From Novosphingobium ovatum (GTDB taxonomy: Bacteria > Pseudomonadota > Alphaproteobacteria > Sphingomonadales > Sphingomonadaceae): a DNA stretch of 64,000 nt. Shown here piece after piece: positions 1 to 7,971 of this stretch. Positions within the stretch are counted from its first letter, which is position 1; each line of letters starts with the position of its first letter. Below the pieces are notes generated by a model. The model did not search any database. It had not been told where the DNA came from and worked only from the letters and a program-made list of their open reading frames with translations. The DNA lies in contig NZ_JAAAPO010000002.1 of NCBI RefSeq assembly GCF_009909235.1, positions 186,001 to 250,000 on the forward strand. Reading direction: 5' to 3'. The position numbers and the translations under genes were made by a program.

Positions 1-70
1 GGGGCGATGCGCATGCTCTTCCACTTCCACCATCGCCCTGTCTGCCGTAATGTGCTGGGGGAGGGGCGTT

Positions 71-1456
71 ATGGGTTTTGCTTTTACGTTTGTGGCGGTC
101 GTTGGGGGTGCCCTTTATGCGTGGCCGTATCGGGCCGCGTTGTTTGCGCCCTGTGCCGAAGATGCGCGCTATTGTCGGCCATTGAAGCTGCTGTTTCTGG
201 TCGCGGCGGTTTTTGCCGCACTCTTTTGTTTCGATCTTGTCGCGCGTTGGGATGTGCTGGCGCCTGTGCGCGATTGGGTGCGGCGCGGCCCGATTTTGGG
301 GCCGCTGTTCTTCTATGATCTGGGGCAAGATCACGCGCCTGAATGGAAAGACCGCTTTGGCGCGCTGGGCGTTGTGCTGGCGGCGGTTGTCGGCTTGGCG
401 TTCTGGCACTGGCGCGACGTAAATGTGCGGCGGGACCTGACGCTGAAGCGCGAGGATTTGGACAAAAAGGCCGAGGACTTGCGATTGAAAGAGCGCCAGC
501 AACAGGGTGTGGATGCTGATCGGCACCTGAAGGAATACGCCGAAATCCAGTTGCAGGCGGCGGGGGACTTTGCTGCGGGCATCGATCCAGACGTGCGCAA
601 TGTGTTGCAGATCACCGCTCTACAGCGATTGCGCCCCTATTTGCGGGGTGAAAAGGGCGAAGAACTGAAACGCGCCGCGTTTGAACTGTTCATGACCGGG
701 CATGCCGCCGCGATGGAGCGGAATGCGGCGTTGGCGGAATTGGTCAGCCAAATCCCTGAAAGGATGAGGCAAGGTGTGAAGGATTTGGACGAGTGGATTG
801 ATGGCGCGATTACTGATGCCCGAATACAGATGAATCGTGTTGATCGTGAACGGGCGGCCATTCTGCGCGAGGAATGGCGCGCCGTCCTGCGCAGCGGATA
901 TCCTTTGCAAAGGCGCCGGTTCGATCTTTTGGATTTTGAGTGGGTTGAACTGGATCAGGGGGCGACGCTGGCGCGAGGATCGTTCATCGGCACTAGCTTT
1001 GCCAAAGCCACGATGGTGGGCGTCGACCTGACTGGCGCAATGTTGATGGGGGCATGTTTTGCCGGCGCGCGGATGGAGGCGGCCCGTCTGCGTTTTGCAA
1101 AAGCGCAGGCATCTGACTGGTCTGAATCTGACTTGCGTCACGCCAAATGTAACGGCGCGTCCTTGGTTGGTGCAGTGATGGAAAAGGCGCAATTGCAAGG
1201 TAGCGATTTGGGGCGGGCAGATTTGCGTTACGCAACCGTCGATGGGGTCTCGTTGGACGGAGCCATCATGCCTTCGGCACGTCATTTGGTGAATGCGTCG
1301 TTTCAAAACGCCGTTTTCGACGATGACACCGTGTTGCGGGTTGGCTGGCAGGAGTTGGGCGATATTGCGCGTTATGAGGCCCGCGAAGCCTTCCGCCAGC
1401 GCGGCGCGCGGCATGTGGATGACGTGCGGCCTGTCGAAGATGCACCTCCGGTCTGA
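71..1456 (+). CDS. Pentapeptide-repeat membrane protein
   Basis: Membrane-anchored protein of unknown role. Three hydrophobic segments lie near residues 1-20, 38-56 and 95-115, followed by a charged helical stretch (about 120-170) that looks like a coiled coil. The C-terminal third (about 290-410) has repeated A-(D/N/S)-L-x-x units, for example DLTGA, SDLRHA, ADLRYA and SLDGA, which is the right-handed beta-helix signature of pentapeptide-repeat proteins. I chose the ATG at 71 because a GGGGGAGGGG Shine-Dalgarno tract ends 4 bases upstream; an in-frame ATG at 50 lacks this. The next gene converges on it. Family membership is clear from the repeats, but the function is not known and the ligand or partner cannot be read from the sequence. 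Confidence 0.8.
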   Translation: MGFAFTFVAVVGGALYAWPYRAALFAPCAEDARYCRPLKLLFLVAAVFAALFCFDLVARWDVLAPVRDWVRRGPILGPLFFYDLGQDHAPEWKDRFGALGVVLAAVVGLAFWHWRDVNVRRDLTLKREDLDKKAEDLRLKERQQQGVDADRHLKEYAEIQLQAAGDFAAGIDPDVRNVLQITALQRLRPYLRGEKGEELKRAAFELFMTGHAAAMERNAALAELVSQIPERMRQGVKDLDEWIDGAITDARIQMNRVDRERAAILREEWRAVLRSGYPLQRRRFDLLDFEWVELDQGATLARGSFIGTSFAKATMVGVDLTGAMLMGACFAGARMEAARLRFAKAQASDWSESDLRHAKCNGASLVGAVMEKAQLQGSDLGRADLRYATVDGVSLDGAIMPSARHLVNASFQNAVFDDDTVLRVGWQELGDIARYEAREAFRQRGARHVDDVRPVEDAPPV

Positions 1457-1533
1457 TCCCTGCGGCGCCTATTTGCACAGTGCCTGTATTCCAAAGGCCC
1501 TGATACGCCGATCAGCGCGCGGCCATGACCTCA

Positions 1534-2499
1534 TTACCGCGCATCGTAATAGGCGGGCATTTGGTTTGCCCGCAGTGGGCTTTGCGATTTTGTGCCCATA
1601 AAGAAAAAGCCGCTGGAAGCGTCATCGTTCTGCGGCGCATTTTGCCGTGACTGGATAAACCGGATCCAGAAAAAACAGGACGTGATCAGCGCCGTCAACT
1701 TTGCGCCAAAACCCAATGATCGCAGGAAATAGCGTATCGACCAAAGCAGCATGATGCCCGGGCCAAGCAGTGAGCCCGCGCGGATTTGCGTGAAGTTGCG
1801 GAAAAGCCATCGGTGGCCGGACCGGGTAAAGCGCGTGAAGTCATACGCGCCTTCATGGACATGCTGCATGAACGGCGTTTCGGCATAAACCACGCCATCA
1901 TCCGCCAGCACGCGAAAGATCTCATGCACGACCAGGGCCGGGTCCAGCACGTGCTCCAAAACCGCCTGTATGACGACCGCATCAAACACGCCATCTTTGG
2001 ACGGCATGTGATGGGCGTCGCAGGCAAGCGTGGTGATGTCCGATGCATAGACATCGGTTCCCACGATGTTGATCGCCTCGCGTCCATACAGCTCTGCCAG
2101 GGTGCCGACAGTTCCGCCGCCGATGATCAGCACTCTTGGGTTATTCCTGGCTTCGCAAATTTTGACCAGTGCATCGACATTGGCTTTGGATTGCTCTGAT
2201 GGCCCGCCGTAGGTGATGTTTTGCAACAGGCGGCCGAGTGTGGATGACTTCATGCCGGATATGCGGTGTTCAAGATTTGGCACGATGCCGTCGCGCGTAA
2301 ATATGCTTTTGTCAAAATTGAACATCGCGGGTTGATCATTCAGCACCGGAAAGGTTTTGCCGCAGTTCAGGCATGCCAGATTTGCGGAAATGTCCCCATT
2401 GCAAATGGGGCAGGACAGGATGGGTGCCAGATCTTTGGCGGAATTTACCGGCGTTGCAGTCCTCTTGTCATGATGTTCGTAAATGGCATATGCATTCAT
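1534..2499 (-). CDS. Class I SAM-dependent methyltransferase with N-terminal zinc ribbon
   Basis: Predicted methyltransferase of 321 residues. Residues about 28-50 carry two CxxC knuckles (CPIC and CLNC), a Trm112/zinc-ribbon-like metal site. The Rossmann core begins near residue 120 with VLIIGGGTVG (SAM-binding motif I), followed by the acidic loop GTDVYASD and by FDAVVIQAVLEHVLDP, typical of the Methyltransf_11 group. The C-terminal part is partly hydrophobic (about 245-285), suggesting membrane association. Substrate is unknown; relatives occur among polysaccharide and lipid-modifying methyltransferases. It converges with the pentapeptide-repeat gene and has no obvious operon partner. Confidence 0.8.
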   Translation of the reverse strand: MNAYAIYEHHDKRTATPVNSAKDLAPILSCPICNGDISANLACLNCGKTFPVLNDQPAMFNFDKSIFTRDGIVPNLEHRISGMKSSTLGRLLQNITYGGPSEQSKANVDALVKICEARNNPRVLIIGGGTVGTLAELYGREAINIVGTDVYASDITTLACDAHHMPSKDGVFDAVVIQAVLEHVLDPALVVHEIFRVLADDGVVYAETPFMQHVHEGAYDFTRFTRSGHRWLFRNFTQIRAGSLLGPGIMLLWSIRYFLRSLGFGAKLTALITSCFFWIRFIQSRQNAPQNDDASSGFFFMGTKSQSPLRANQMPAYYDAR

Positions 2500-2678
2500 T
2501 AAGGTTGTAGGCCATTATTATCAGTAAAGGGGAGCCGTGTTGCGTCCGTTTTGGCGGTCTGAGGTGCCTGCCTTGCGGTGTTCATGCGCGAGCATATGGA
2601 CAAATGCCTATGCCATGCTTATGATGCGGCGCAATAATGCATGCCGTTGCTGGCGCAAAGGCGTAAAAGGGACTTTTT

Positions 2679-3107
2679 ATGTCACTGACTTTGTTTGCAA
2701 TTTATGCCGCTGCTGCGACGGCTACGCCTGGGCCGCAGGGGATTCGTTCGGTTGACGCCTTGCCGCGGGCGGTCGTCTCCACTGCTCCTTGTGCGCGTCC
2801 GGCCAAGGGCCGCGTCTTGGGCTCGTCCAGCGCCTGCGCTGGTAAGCCGACCGCGCCCGGCACCGTTGATGGGCAGACGGTGACAGACGGTCCGACCGGT
2901 CAATCGTACAAGTGGAGCGCATTGCGCCAGCGGTGGGAAGGCGTGCACCCTGTGGGCGGTTCGGGCCTTGGCGGCGGTAGCGGTATGGGCGCTCGCCTCG
3001 GTTTGCAGCAAGTATTGAATATCGGTGGACCTATCATGTCGGCAGCCACCTTGGGGCTGGCCATCGATAACGCGACCAAGACGCCGCAGACTGTCTCGCC
3101 GAAATAA
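2679..3107 (+). CDS. Hypothetical protein, Gly/Ala/Thr-rich with C-terminal hydrophobic stretch
   Basis: A 142-residue protein I do not recognise. The first 15 residues are hydrophobic and could be a short signal sequence. A Gly-rich linker (GGSGLGGGSGMGARLG) precedes a hydrophobic C-terminal segment around residues 108-128. An AAGGGA stretch upstream could serve as ribosome binding site, and a strong intrinsic terminator follows 27 bases after the stop, which supports a real single-gene transcription unit. Composition resembles small exported proteins of alphaproteobacteria, but no function can be assigned. Confidence 0.5.
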   Translation: MSLTLFAIYAAAATATPGPQGIRSVDALPRAVVSTAPCARPAKGRVLGSSSACAGKPTAPGTVDGQTVTDGPTGQSYKWSALRQRWEGVHPVGGSGLGGGSGMGARLGLQQVLNIGGPIMSAATLGLAIDNATKTPQTVSPK

Positions 3108-3133
3108 GCTGCGGCCAGCCGGTCTGGTTTTTC

Positions 3134-3171
3134 AAAACGGCGCTTCCGGTCTGACCGGGGGCGCCGTTTTT
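3134..3171 (+). terminator. Rho-independent terminator
   Basis: Perfect inverted repeat AAAACGGCGC / GCGCCGTTTT with a nested CCGGT/ACCGG arm, followed by a T run. It ends transcription of the small hypothetical gene before the photolyase. Confidence 0.88.
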
Positions 3172-3256
3172 GCATTTATCCACGTATTTGCCCCAAAGGG
3201 CATGTGCCCCAAGGGTCATGGTGAGCGCCCGCCCGCGCGGGCGTATCGCCTGCGTG

Positions 3257-4696
3257 ATGAAGGTCGCTCCTGTTATCCTGTGGCTGCGCCGCGATTTGCG
3301 GGTTGCGGATCAGGCCGCTTTGCTGGCGGCGGTGGACAGTGGGCGGCCGGTCATCCCGGTCTATGTGCTGGATGACGAAGGCGCGCGCCATCGCCGTTTG
3401 GGTGGGGCTTCGCGGTGGTGGTTGTATCACAGTCTGGCCGCGCTGGAGGCGGCACTGCAGCAGCGCGGCAGCCGGTTGATCCTGCGCCGGGGCCGGGCCG
3501 AGGTCGCGCTGGCCAGTCTGATGATCGAAACCCGCGCCCATGCCATCCACGCGTTGCACCATGTCGAACCGTGGTGGCAAAATGCCGAACGCGCCGTGCT
3601 GCGCGGGGGGCTGAACCTGTGCCTGCATCACGGCAATTATCTGGCGCCGCCCGGCAGTGTGCGCAGTGGCTCTGGCACGCCCTATCGCATTTACACGCCG
3701 TTCTGGCGGGCGCTGCGGGCGCAGATGCCGCCCGCGCTGCCGCGTCCCGCGCCAGATGTCATCCCCGCACCCACCCGCTGGCCGGCCAGCGAAACTCTGG
3801 ACAGTTGGGGTCTGTTGCCCACCGCGCCCGATTGGGCAGGGGGCATGGCTGCGGAATGGACGCCCGGTGAGGCGGGCGCGCAGCAGCGCTTGGCCGATTT
3901 TCTGGACCACGCGCGGGTCTATGCCGAAACACGCAACCTGCCTTCGCAATCGGGCACCAGCCGGTTGTCGCCCCATCTGGCCTTTGGCGAGATCAGCCCG
4001 GCAACCCTGTGGCATGCAACGCAGGATCTGGGCGGTAGTACTGACACGTTCCTGTCCGAATTGGCGTGGCGCGATTATGCCGCCAACATCATCCACCAGA
4101 TCCCCGATTACGGCAGCCGCCCGGCCAAGCCCGATTTCGAGAGCCTGCCGTGGCGCGATGATCCCGAAGGTCTGGCCGCGTGGCAGGGGGGGCGCACCGG
4201 CTACCCCATTGTGGACGCTGGCATGCGCGAGCTGTGGGTGTCGGGCTGGATGCACAACCGGGTGCGGATGATCGCGGCCAGTTTCCTGATCAAACATCTG
4301 TTGATCGATTGGCGCGCGGGGGAGCGCTGGTTCTGGGACACGTTGCTGGACGCCGATTACGCGCAGAACGCGGTGAACTGGCAATGGTCGGCGGGCAGCG
4401 GGGTGGACGCCAACCTGTTCGTGCGGATCATGGCGCCGCTGGTGCAATCGGAAAAGTTTGACGCAGGCGCCTATATCCGCCGCTGGGTGCCCGAACTGGC
4501 GGGGCTTGGCGATGATCAGATCCATGATCCCGACCCATTGACGCGCCGCCGCTGTGGCTATCCCATGCCGATCGTGGGGCACCGTGAAGGGCGCGAGCGG
4601 GCGCTGGCGGCTTGGGCGGCGATGAAGGCAAAGGACACGCCCCAGCCATCGCCCAGCGATCTGCGCGCATGGGAATGGGCGCAGGCCAAGGGGTGA
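3257..4696 (+). CDS. phrB: Deoxyribodipyrimidine photo-lyase (class I cryptochrome/photolyase family)
   Basis: Light-driven repair of cyclobutane pyrimidine dimers in DNA using FAD. The 479-residue protein has an N-terminal antenna-binding alpha/beta domain (LWLRRDLRVAD, about 1-130) and a helical FAD domain (about 200-470). Diagnostic motifs are SGTSRLSPHLAFGEIS, LAWRDYA, TGYPIVDAGMREL, WMHNRVRM and NWQWSAGSG. I start at the ATG at 3257, where the family begins; the frame is open upstream but has no conserved residues. It is preceded by a terminator and followed by a decayed gene, so it is probably transcribed alone. Length and motifs match typical bacterial CPD photolyases; a (6-4) specificity cannot be excluded from sequence alone. 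Confidence 0.93.
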   Translation: MKVAPVILWLRRDLRVADQAALLAAVDSGRPVIPVYVLDDEGARHRRLGGASRWWLYHSLAALEAALQQRGSRLILRRGRAEVALASLMIETRAHAIHALHHVEPWWQNAERAVLRGGLNLCLHHGNYLAPPGSVRSGSGTPYRIYTPFWRALRAQMPPALPRPAPDVIPAPTRWPASETLDSWGLLPTAPDWAGGMAAEWTPGEAGAQQRLADFLDHARVYAETRNLPSQSGTSRLSPHLAFGEISPATLWHATQDLGGSTDTFLSELAWRDYAANIIHQIPDYGSRPAKPDFESLPWRDDPEGLAAWQGGRTGYPIVDAGMRELWVSGWMHNRVRMIAASFLIKHLLIDWRAGERWFWDTLLDADYAQNAVNWQWSAGSGVDANLFVRIMAPLVQSEKFDAGAYIRRWVPELAGLGDDQIHDPDPLTRRRCGYPMPIVGHREGRERALAAWAAMKAKDTPQPSPSDLRAWEWAQAKG

Positions 4697-5259
4697 GTGC
4701 CTTGTTGCGCGCCGCGCCGTCTGATCTGTGGTGCAGGGCAGGGCGCATATCACCGCGCCCACGCCGCAGGTGACATCGATGAACGGCGTGACGGTTACGC
4801 GCCAACGCGCCATAGATTTTGCCGCAGAGGCCGGCGGTGTTGATCGGCAGCGGCATATACACGCGCCAGATCGCGCAGGATCAGGGGTTGCTGAACCAAT
4901 TGCGTCTGGACCCCGCCCGCCAGATCATCGGGGCGCAATGTTCGGGCACGCTGTTGCTGGCGCGGCTGGGGCTTATCGGCACGTTGCCCGCCTGCACGGA
5001 TCTGACCACCAAGCCATGGGGGGCCGAGGCCGGGGTGCAGGTGCTGGACGCGCCCTTTGTTGCGCATGGGTCTGTGGCCAGTGCGGGCGGGTGTTTGGCG
5101 TCGATCTATCTGGCGGCGTGGATGATCGCGCGCGGCGACAGTTGGGCGGCGGCGGCAGACGCGCTGCATTATGTCGCGCCGGTGGGGGAAAAGGCGGAAT
5201 GGATCGCCCGCGCCGAAGCGGTGGTGATGCCATTTGTGCCGATATCAGCCACCACCTGA
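4697..5259 (+). pseudogene. DJ-1/PfpI (GATase1-like) family protein, frameshifted remnant
   Basis: The C-terminal three quarters of a DJ-1/PfpI-type protein is open from about 4816 to 5259. It contains the nucleophile elbow IIGAQCSGTLLLARLG, then TTKPWG, SVASAGGCLAS and LHYVAPVGEK. The frame has a stop just upstream (4813-4815) and only a TTG to start from. The preceding part of the fold is readable in another frame: TAPTPQVTSMNGVTVT and IDFAAEAGG (4740-4840), and that frame is itself closed at 4722. The two halves join around 4828-4840 with a one-base shift, and the usual first strand is missing. I read this as a decayed gene; a sequencing error would explain one shift but not the missing N-terminus. 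A short C-terminal-only protein from the TTG is the alternative. Confidence 0.6.
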
Positions 5260-5366
5260 AGCGGGCGCGATCGGCATGCGGGGGGTGTGCGTGGCGGGAG
5301 CCACCGATCGCGCCCCGGCCATCTGGCCGTTCAGGCGTTGGTGCCGGGGCATTGGGACACGCGGAT

Positions 5367-5489
5367 CGATGGGTGGACCATGTTTGGCCCTATCACACCG
5401 ACCATTCCCGGCATGTCGCCAGAGGGCGCTGGAGACAGAACCGTTCCTACACCATTGCCGGTGAAGAGCCGATTATACTTTCGGGTTAA
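5367..5489 (+). other. Possible degraded coding tail, unidentified
   Basis: Between the PfpI remnant and the convergent SDR gene there is no intact gene. One frame ends in a protein-like tail rich in aromatic and charged residues (DRWVDHVWPYHTDHSRHVA, then QNRSYTIAGEEPIIL) and terminates within the SDR 3' end. The tail has no start or upstream homologous region in frame. It may be the remains of a second decayed gene; I do not recognise the family. Confidence 0.2.
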
Positions 5490-6195
5490 CGGTCAGGCGC
5501 GTGCCGCTAGGGAATTCCTGCAAAAGCAGGTCGACGATGGCATCGGCGACGACCTCGGGGGCCTTGACGCTCTTGGGGTCCTCGCCCGGATAGGCGCGGG
5601 CGCGCATGGCGGTGCGGGTGGCACCCGGATCAACGATCGCCACGCGTACCTTGCTGATATTGGCCGTTTCCTGCCCATAGCATTCGACCAGCATTTCCTG
5701 CGCGGCCTTGGTCGCGGCATAGCCGCTCCAAAAGGCGCGGGCGTTGCGGGCCAGATGGGTGGTCAGCGCAATCACCCGCCCGGATGGCGCCTTGCGCAAC
5801 AGCGGGTCAAACCGCGACAACAGCGCCTGAGTCGCCAGCATGTTGGTGGCGATCGCCTTGTTCAAACCGGGCAGGTTCAGATCGGTCACGGGCGAGAGAG
5901 TCGGCAACACGCCCGCGTTGATCACCAGCACGTCCAGCTTGCCCCAACGCTCGGCCACGGCGGTGGCCAGACGGGCGATGGCGTCCTGTTCGGTCAGATC
6001 CATCGGCGCGATGGTGGCGGTGCCCCCGGCGGCGTGGATCGCCTCCTCGATGGCTTCCAGCGCCTTGGTGTCGCGGGCGGTCAGGATGACATGGGCGCCC
6101 TGCGCGGCCAGCGCCAGCGCGGTTGCCGCGCCGATCCCGCGGCTGGCCCCGGTGACCAGCGCCACCTGTCCGGCAAACGCGCCCGTATCGGTCAT
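5473..6195 (-). CDS. Short-chain dehydrogenase/reductase (classical SDR)
   Basis: NAD(P)-dependent oxidoreductase of 240 residues. It has the Rossmann glycine motif TGASRGIG (about 15-22), the NAG motif (INAGVLP) and the catalytic YAATK (Tyr/Lys). The residue 13 before the Tyr, normally the catalytic Ser, is a Thr within ALTTH, so the tetrad is slightly altered. The ATG lies one base after the purF stop, so it is translationally coupled to purF. This SDR-purF arrangement suggests constitutive co-expression, but the substrate is unknown and the link may be only positional. Confidence 0.88.
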   Translation of the reverse strand: MTDTGAFAGQVALVTGASRGIGAATALALAAQGAHVILTARDTKALEAIEEAIHAAGGTATIAPMDLTEQDAIARLATAVAERWGKLDVLVINAGVLPTLSPVTDLNLPGLNKAIATNMLATQALLSRFDPLLRKAPSGRVIALTTHLARNARAFWSGYAATKAAQEMLVECYGQETANISKVRVAIVDPGATRTAMRARAYPGEDPKSVKAPEVVADAIVDLLLQEFPSGTRLTVNPKV

Positions 6196-6196
6196 C

Positions 6197-7669
6197 TTAC
6201 GCCTCCCGGCCGCTTTCGATCAGATCGGTCAGGCGGGTGGGATAGTCGCCGGTAAAGCAGGCGTCGCAGAATTGCGGGCAGGACGGCTTGCGCACATCTT
6301 CGCCCACGGCGCGGTAAAGGCCGTCGATGCTGACAAAGGCCAGACTGTCGGCCTGAATATAGTCCGCCATCGCCTCCAGATCCATGCGCGCGGCCAGCAG
6401 CTTTTCCCGCTCGGGCGTGTCGACGCCGTAAAAGCACGAGTGGCTGGTGGGCGGCGAGGCGATGCGCATGTGCACTTCGGCCGCGCCCGCGTCGCGCATC
6501 ATCTGCACGATCTTGAGCGAAGTGGTGCCGCGCACGATCGAATCGTCGATCAGCACGATGCGCTTGCCCTCGACCAGCGCGCGGTTGGCGTTGTGCTTGC
6601 GCTTGACGTCGGCGTGGCGGGCGCCATCGCTGGGCTGGATAAAGGTGCGGCCGACATAGTGGCTGCGGATGATGCCCAGTTCGAACGGGATGCCGCTTTG
6701 CTGGGCATAGCCGATGGCGGCGGGCACGCCCGAATCGGGCACCGGCACCACCAGATCGGCGTCCGCGGGCGATTCCTTGGCCAGTTCCATGCCGATGGCG
6801 CGGCGCGCCTCGTACACGCTGCGGCCACCCATCACCGAATCCGGGCGGCTGAAATAGACGTGTTCAAAAATGCAGGGGCGGCCGGCAAAATCGCCAAACG
6901 GGCGATGCGACGAGATGATCCCCTGATGGTCCACCTGCACCAGTTCGCCCGGTTCGACCTCGCGGATGAATTCGGCGCCCACCACGTCCAGCGCGACCGT
7001 TTCGGACGCAAAGACGATGGCGTCCTTGATCCGGCCCATCACCAGCGGGCGGATGCCCAGCGGATCGCGGCAGGCGATCATGCCTTCCTTGGTCATGCAG
7101 ATCAGCGAATAGGCACCCTCGACCAGACGCAGCGCGTCGACGAAACGGTCAAGCAGGGTGGGATAGCGGCTGGTGGCGACGAGGTGGATGATCACCTCGG
7201 TGTCGGAGGTCGACTGGAAGATCGAGCCCTTTTGCACCAGATCCAGCTTCAACGTCATCGCGTTCGACAGATTGCCGTTATGCGCGATGGAGAAACCGCC
7301 ACCGGCCAGATCGGCAAACAGCGGCTGAATATTGCGCAGGCCAGACCCGCCCGTGGTGGAATAGCGCACATGGCCAGACGCCATGTTGCCCGGCAGTTCG
7401 GCAAACAGGTCGGCGCTGTTGAACACATGGGCCACATGGCCAATGCCGCGATGGGCAAAGAATTCGCCAGCGTCCGCATTGCCGTCATAGCTGGTGATGC
7501 CCACCGCTTCCTGACCGCGGTGTTGCAGCGCATGCAGGCCCAGCGCCACCATGGACGAGGCCGAGCGTGCGCCGATGACACCGAAGATGCCGCATTCCTC
7601 GTGCAGAGTGTCGCCATCGGCGCCAATGTCCCAGGGGGCGGTGTCTTGGATGTGATCGGTGGGGGTCAT
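6197..7669 (-). CDS. purF: Amidophosphoribosyltransferase
   Basis: First committed step of purine synthesis: PRPP plus glutamine gives 5-phosphoribosylamine. The protein has 490 residues from the ATG at 7669. A short propeptide precedes Cys26 in HEECGIFGVIG, which after processing becomes the N-terminal nucleophile of the glutaminase domain (about 26-260). Other motifs are HVRYSTTGGSG, AHNGNLSN, STSDTE and RDPLGIRPL. The phosphoribosyltransferase domain has VLIDDSIVRGTT, the PRPP loop. C-terminal cysteines (CPQFCDACFTGDYP) match family members that bind an Fe-S cluster. The frame is open further upstream but without conserved residues. An SDR gene is coupled downstream. Confidence 0.96.
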   Translation of the reverse strand: MTPTDHIQDTAPWDIGADGDTLHEECGIFGVIGARSASSMVALGLHALQHRGQEAVGITSYDGNADAGEFFAHRGIGHVAHVFNSADLFAELPGNMASGHVRYSTTGGSGLRNIQPLFADLAGGGFSIAHNGNLSNAMTLKLDLVQKGSIFQSTSDTEVIIHLVATSRYPTLLDRFVDALRLVEGAYSLICMTKEGMIACRDPLGIRPLVMGRIKDAIVFASETVALDVVGAEFIREVEPGELVQVDHQGIISSHRPFGDFAGRPCIFEHVYFSRPDSVMGGRSVYEARRAIGMELAKESPADADLVVPVPDSGVPAAIGYAQQSGIPFELGIIRSHYVGRTFIQPSDGARHADVKRKHNANRALVEGKRIVLIDDSIVRGTTSLKIVQMMRDAGAAEVHMRIASPPTSHSCFYGVDTPEREKLLAARMDLEAMADYIQADSLAFVSIDGLYRAVGEDVRKPSCPQFCDACFTGDYPTRLTDLIESGREA

Positions 7670-7833
7670 GCCGTGCAGCGACTCTGTTGTGGAACGGGAG
7701 GGGCCCGCCGGGGCAGGCGGGGCGCATTTGGCGCTTGTTGCCCCAGATGGCAAGAGGCGGAGCGGGCTTTTCGGTGGGAACCGGGCGCAAATGTTGCGTT
7801 GTCGTGACGATCCCGCCCGGCAACAGGGCGTTA

Positions 7834-7971
7834 CTCCGTGATCGGCAGGCGATCGCCGGGGCAGATGCTATGCCGCGATCGACAGGCGATCGCGGGAGTC
7901 AGGCATCATGCCGCGATCGACAGGCGATCGCGAGAGTCAGGTATCATGCCGCGATCGACAGGCGATCGCGG
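7834..7971. repeat. Tandem 38-bp hairpin repeats at the 3' end of the diguanylate cyclase gene
   Basis: Two near-identical 38-bp units (7870-7907 and 7908-7945) are followed by a partial unit from 7946 and preceded by a diverged copy at about 7834-7869. Each core is a near-perfect hairpin, CCGCGATCG-ACAGG-CGATCGCGG, with a 5-base loop. The last copy overlaps the end of the GGDEF gene and encodes its final residues on the minus strand, so the array looks like tandem duplication of the gene terminus. Units differ by only a few bases. It may act as a transcription terminator or mRNA 3' stabiliser. Confidence 0.85.

Noticed and set aside
5840..7807. Plus-strand open frame opposite purF and the SDR gene (655 codons)
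   Set aside because: Low-complexity composition, no ribosome binding site or domain; the minus strand encodes purF with every motif.
7834..7971. Short regular repeats that could be a CRISPR array
   Set aside because: Units are directly adjacent with no unique spacers, there are under four copies, no cas genes are nearby, and the last unit is part of a coding sequence.
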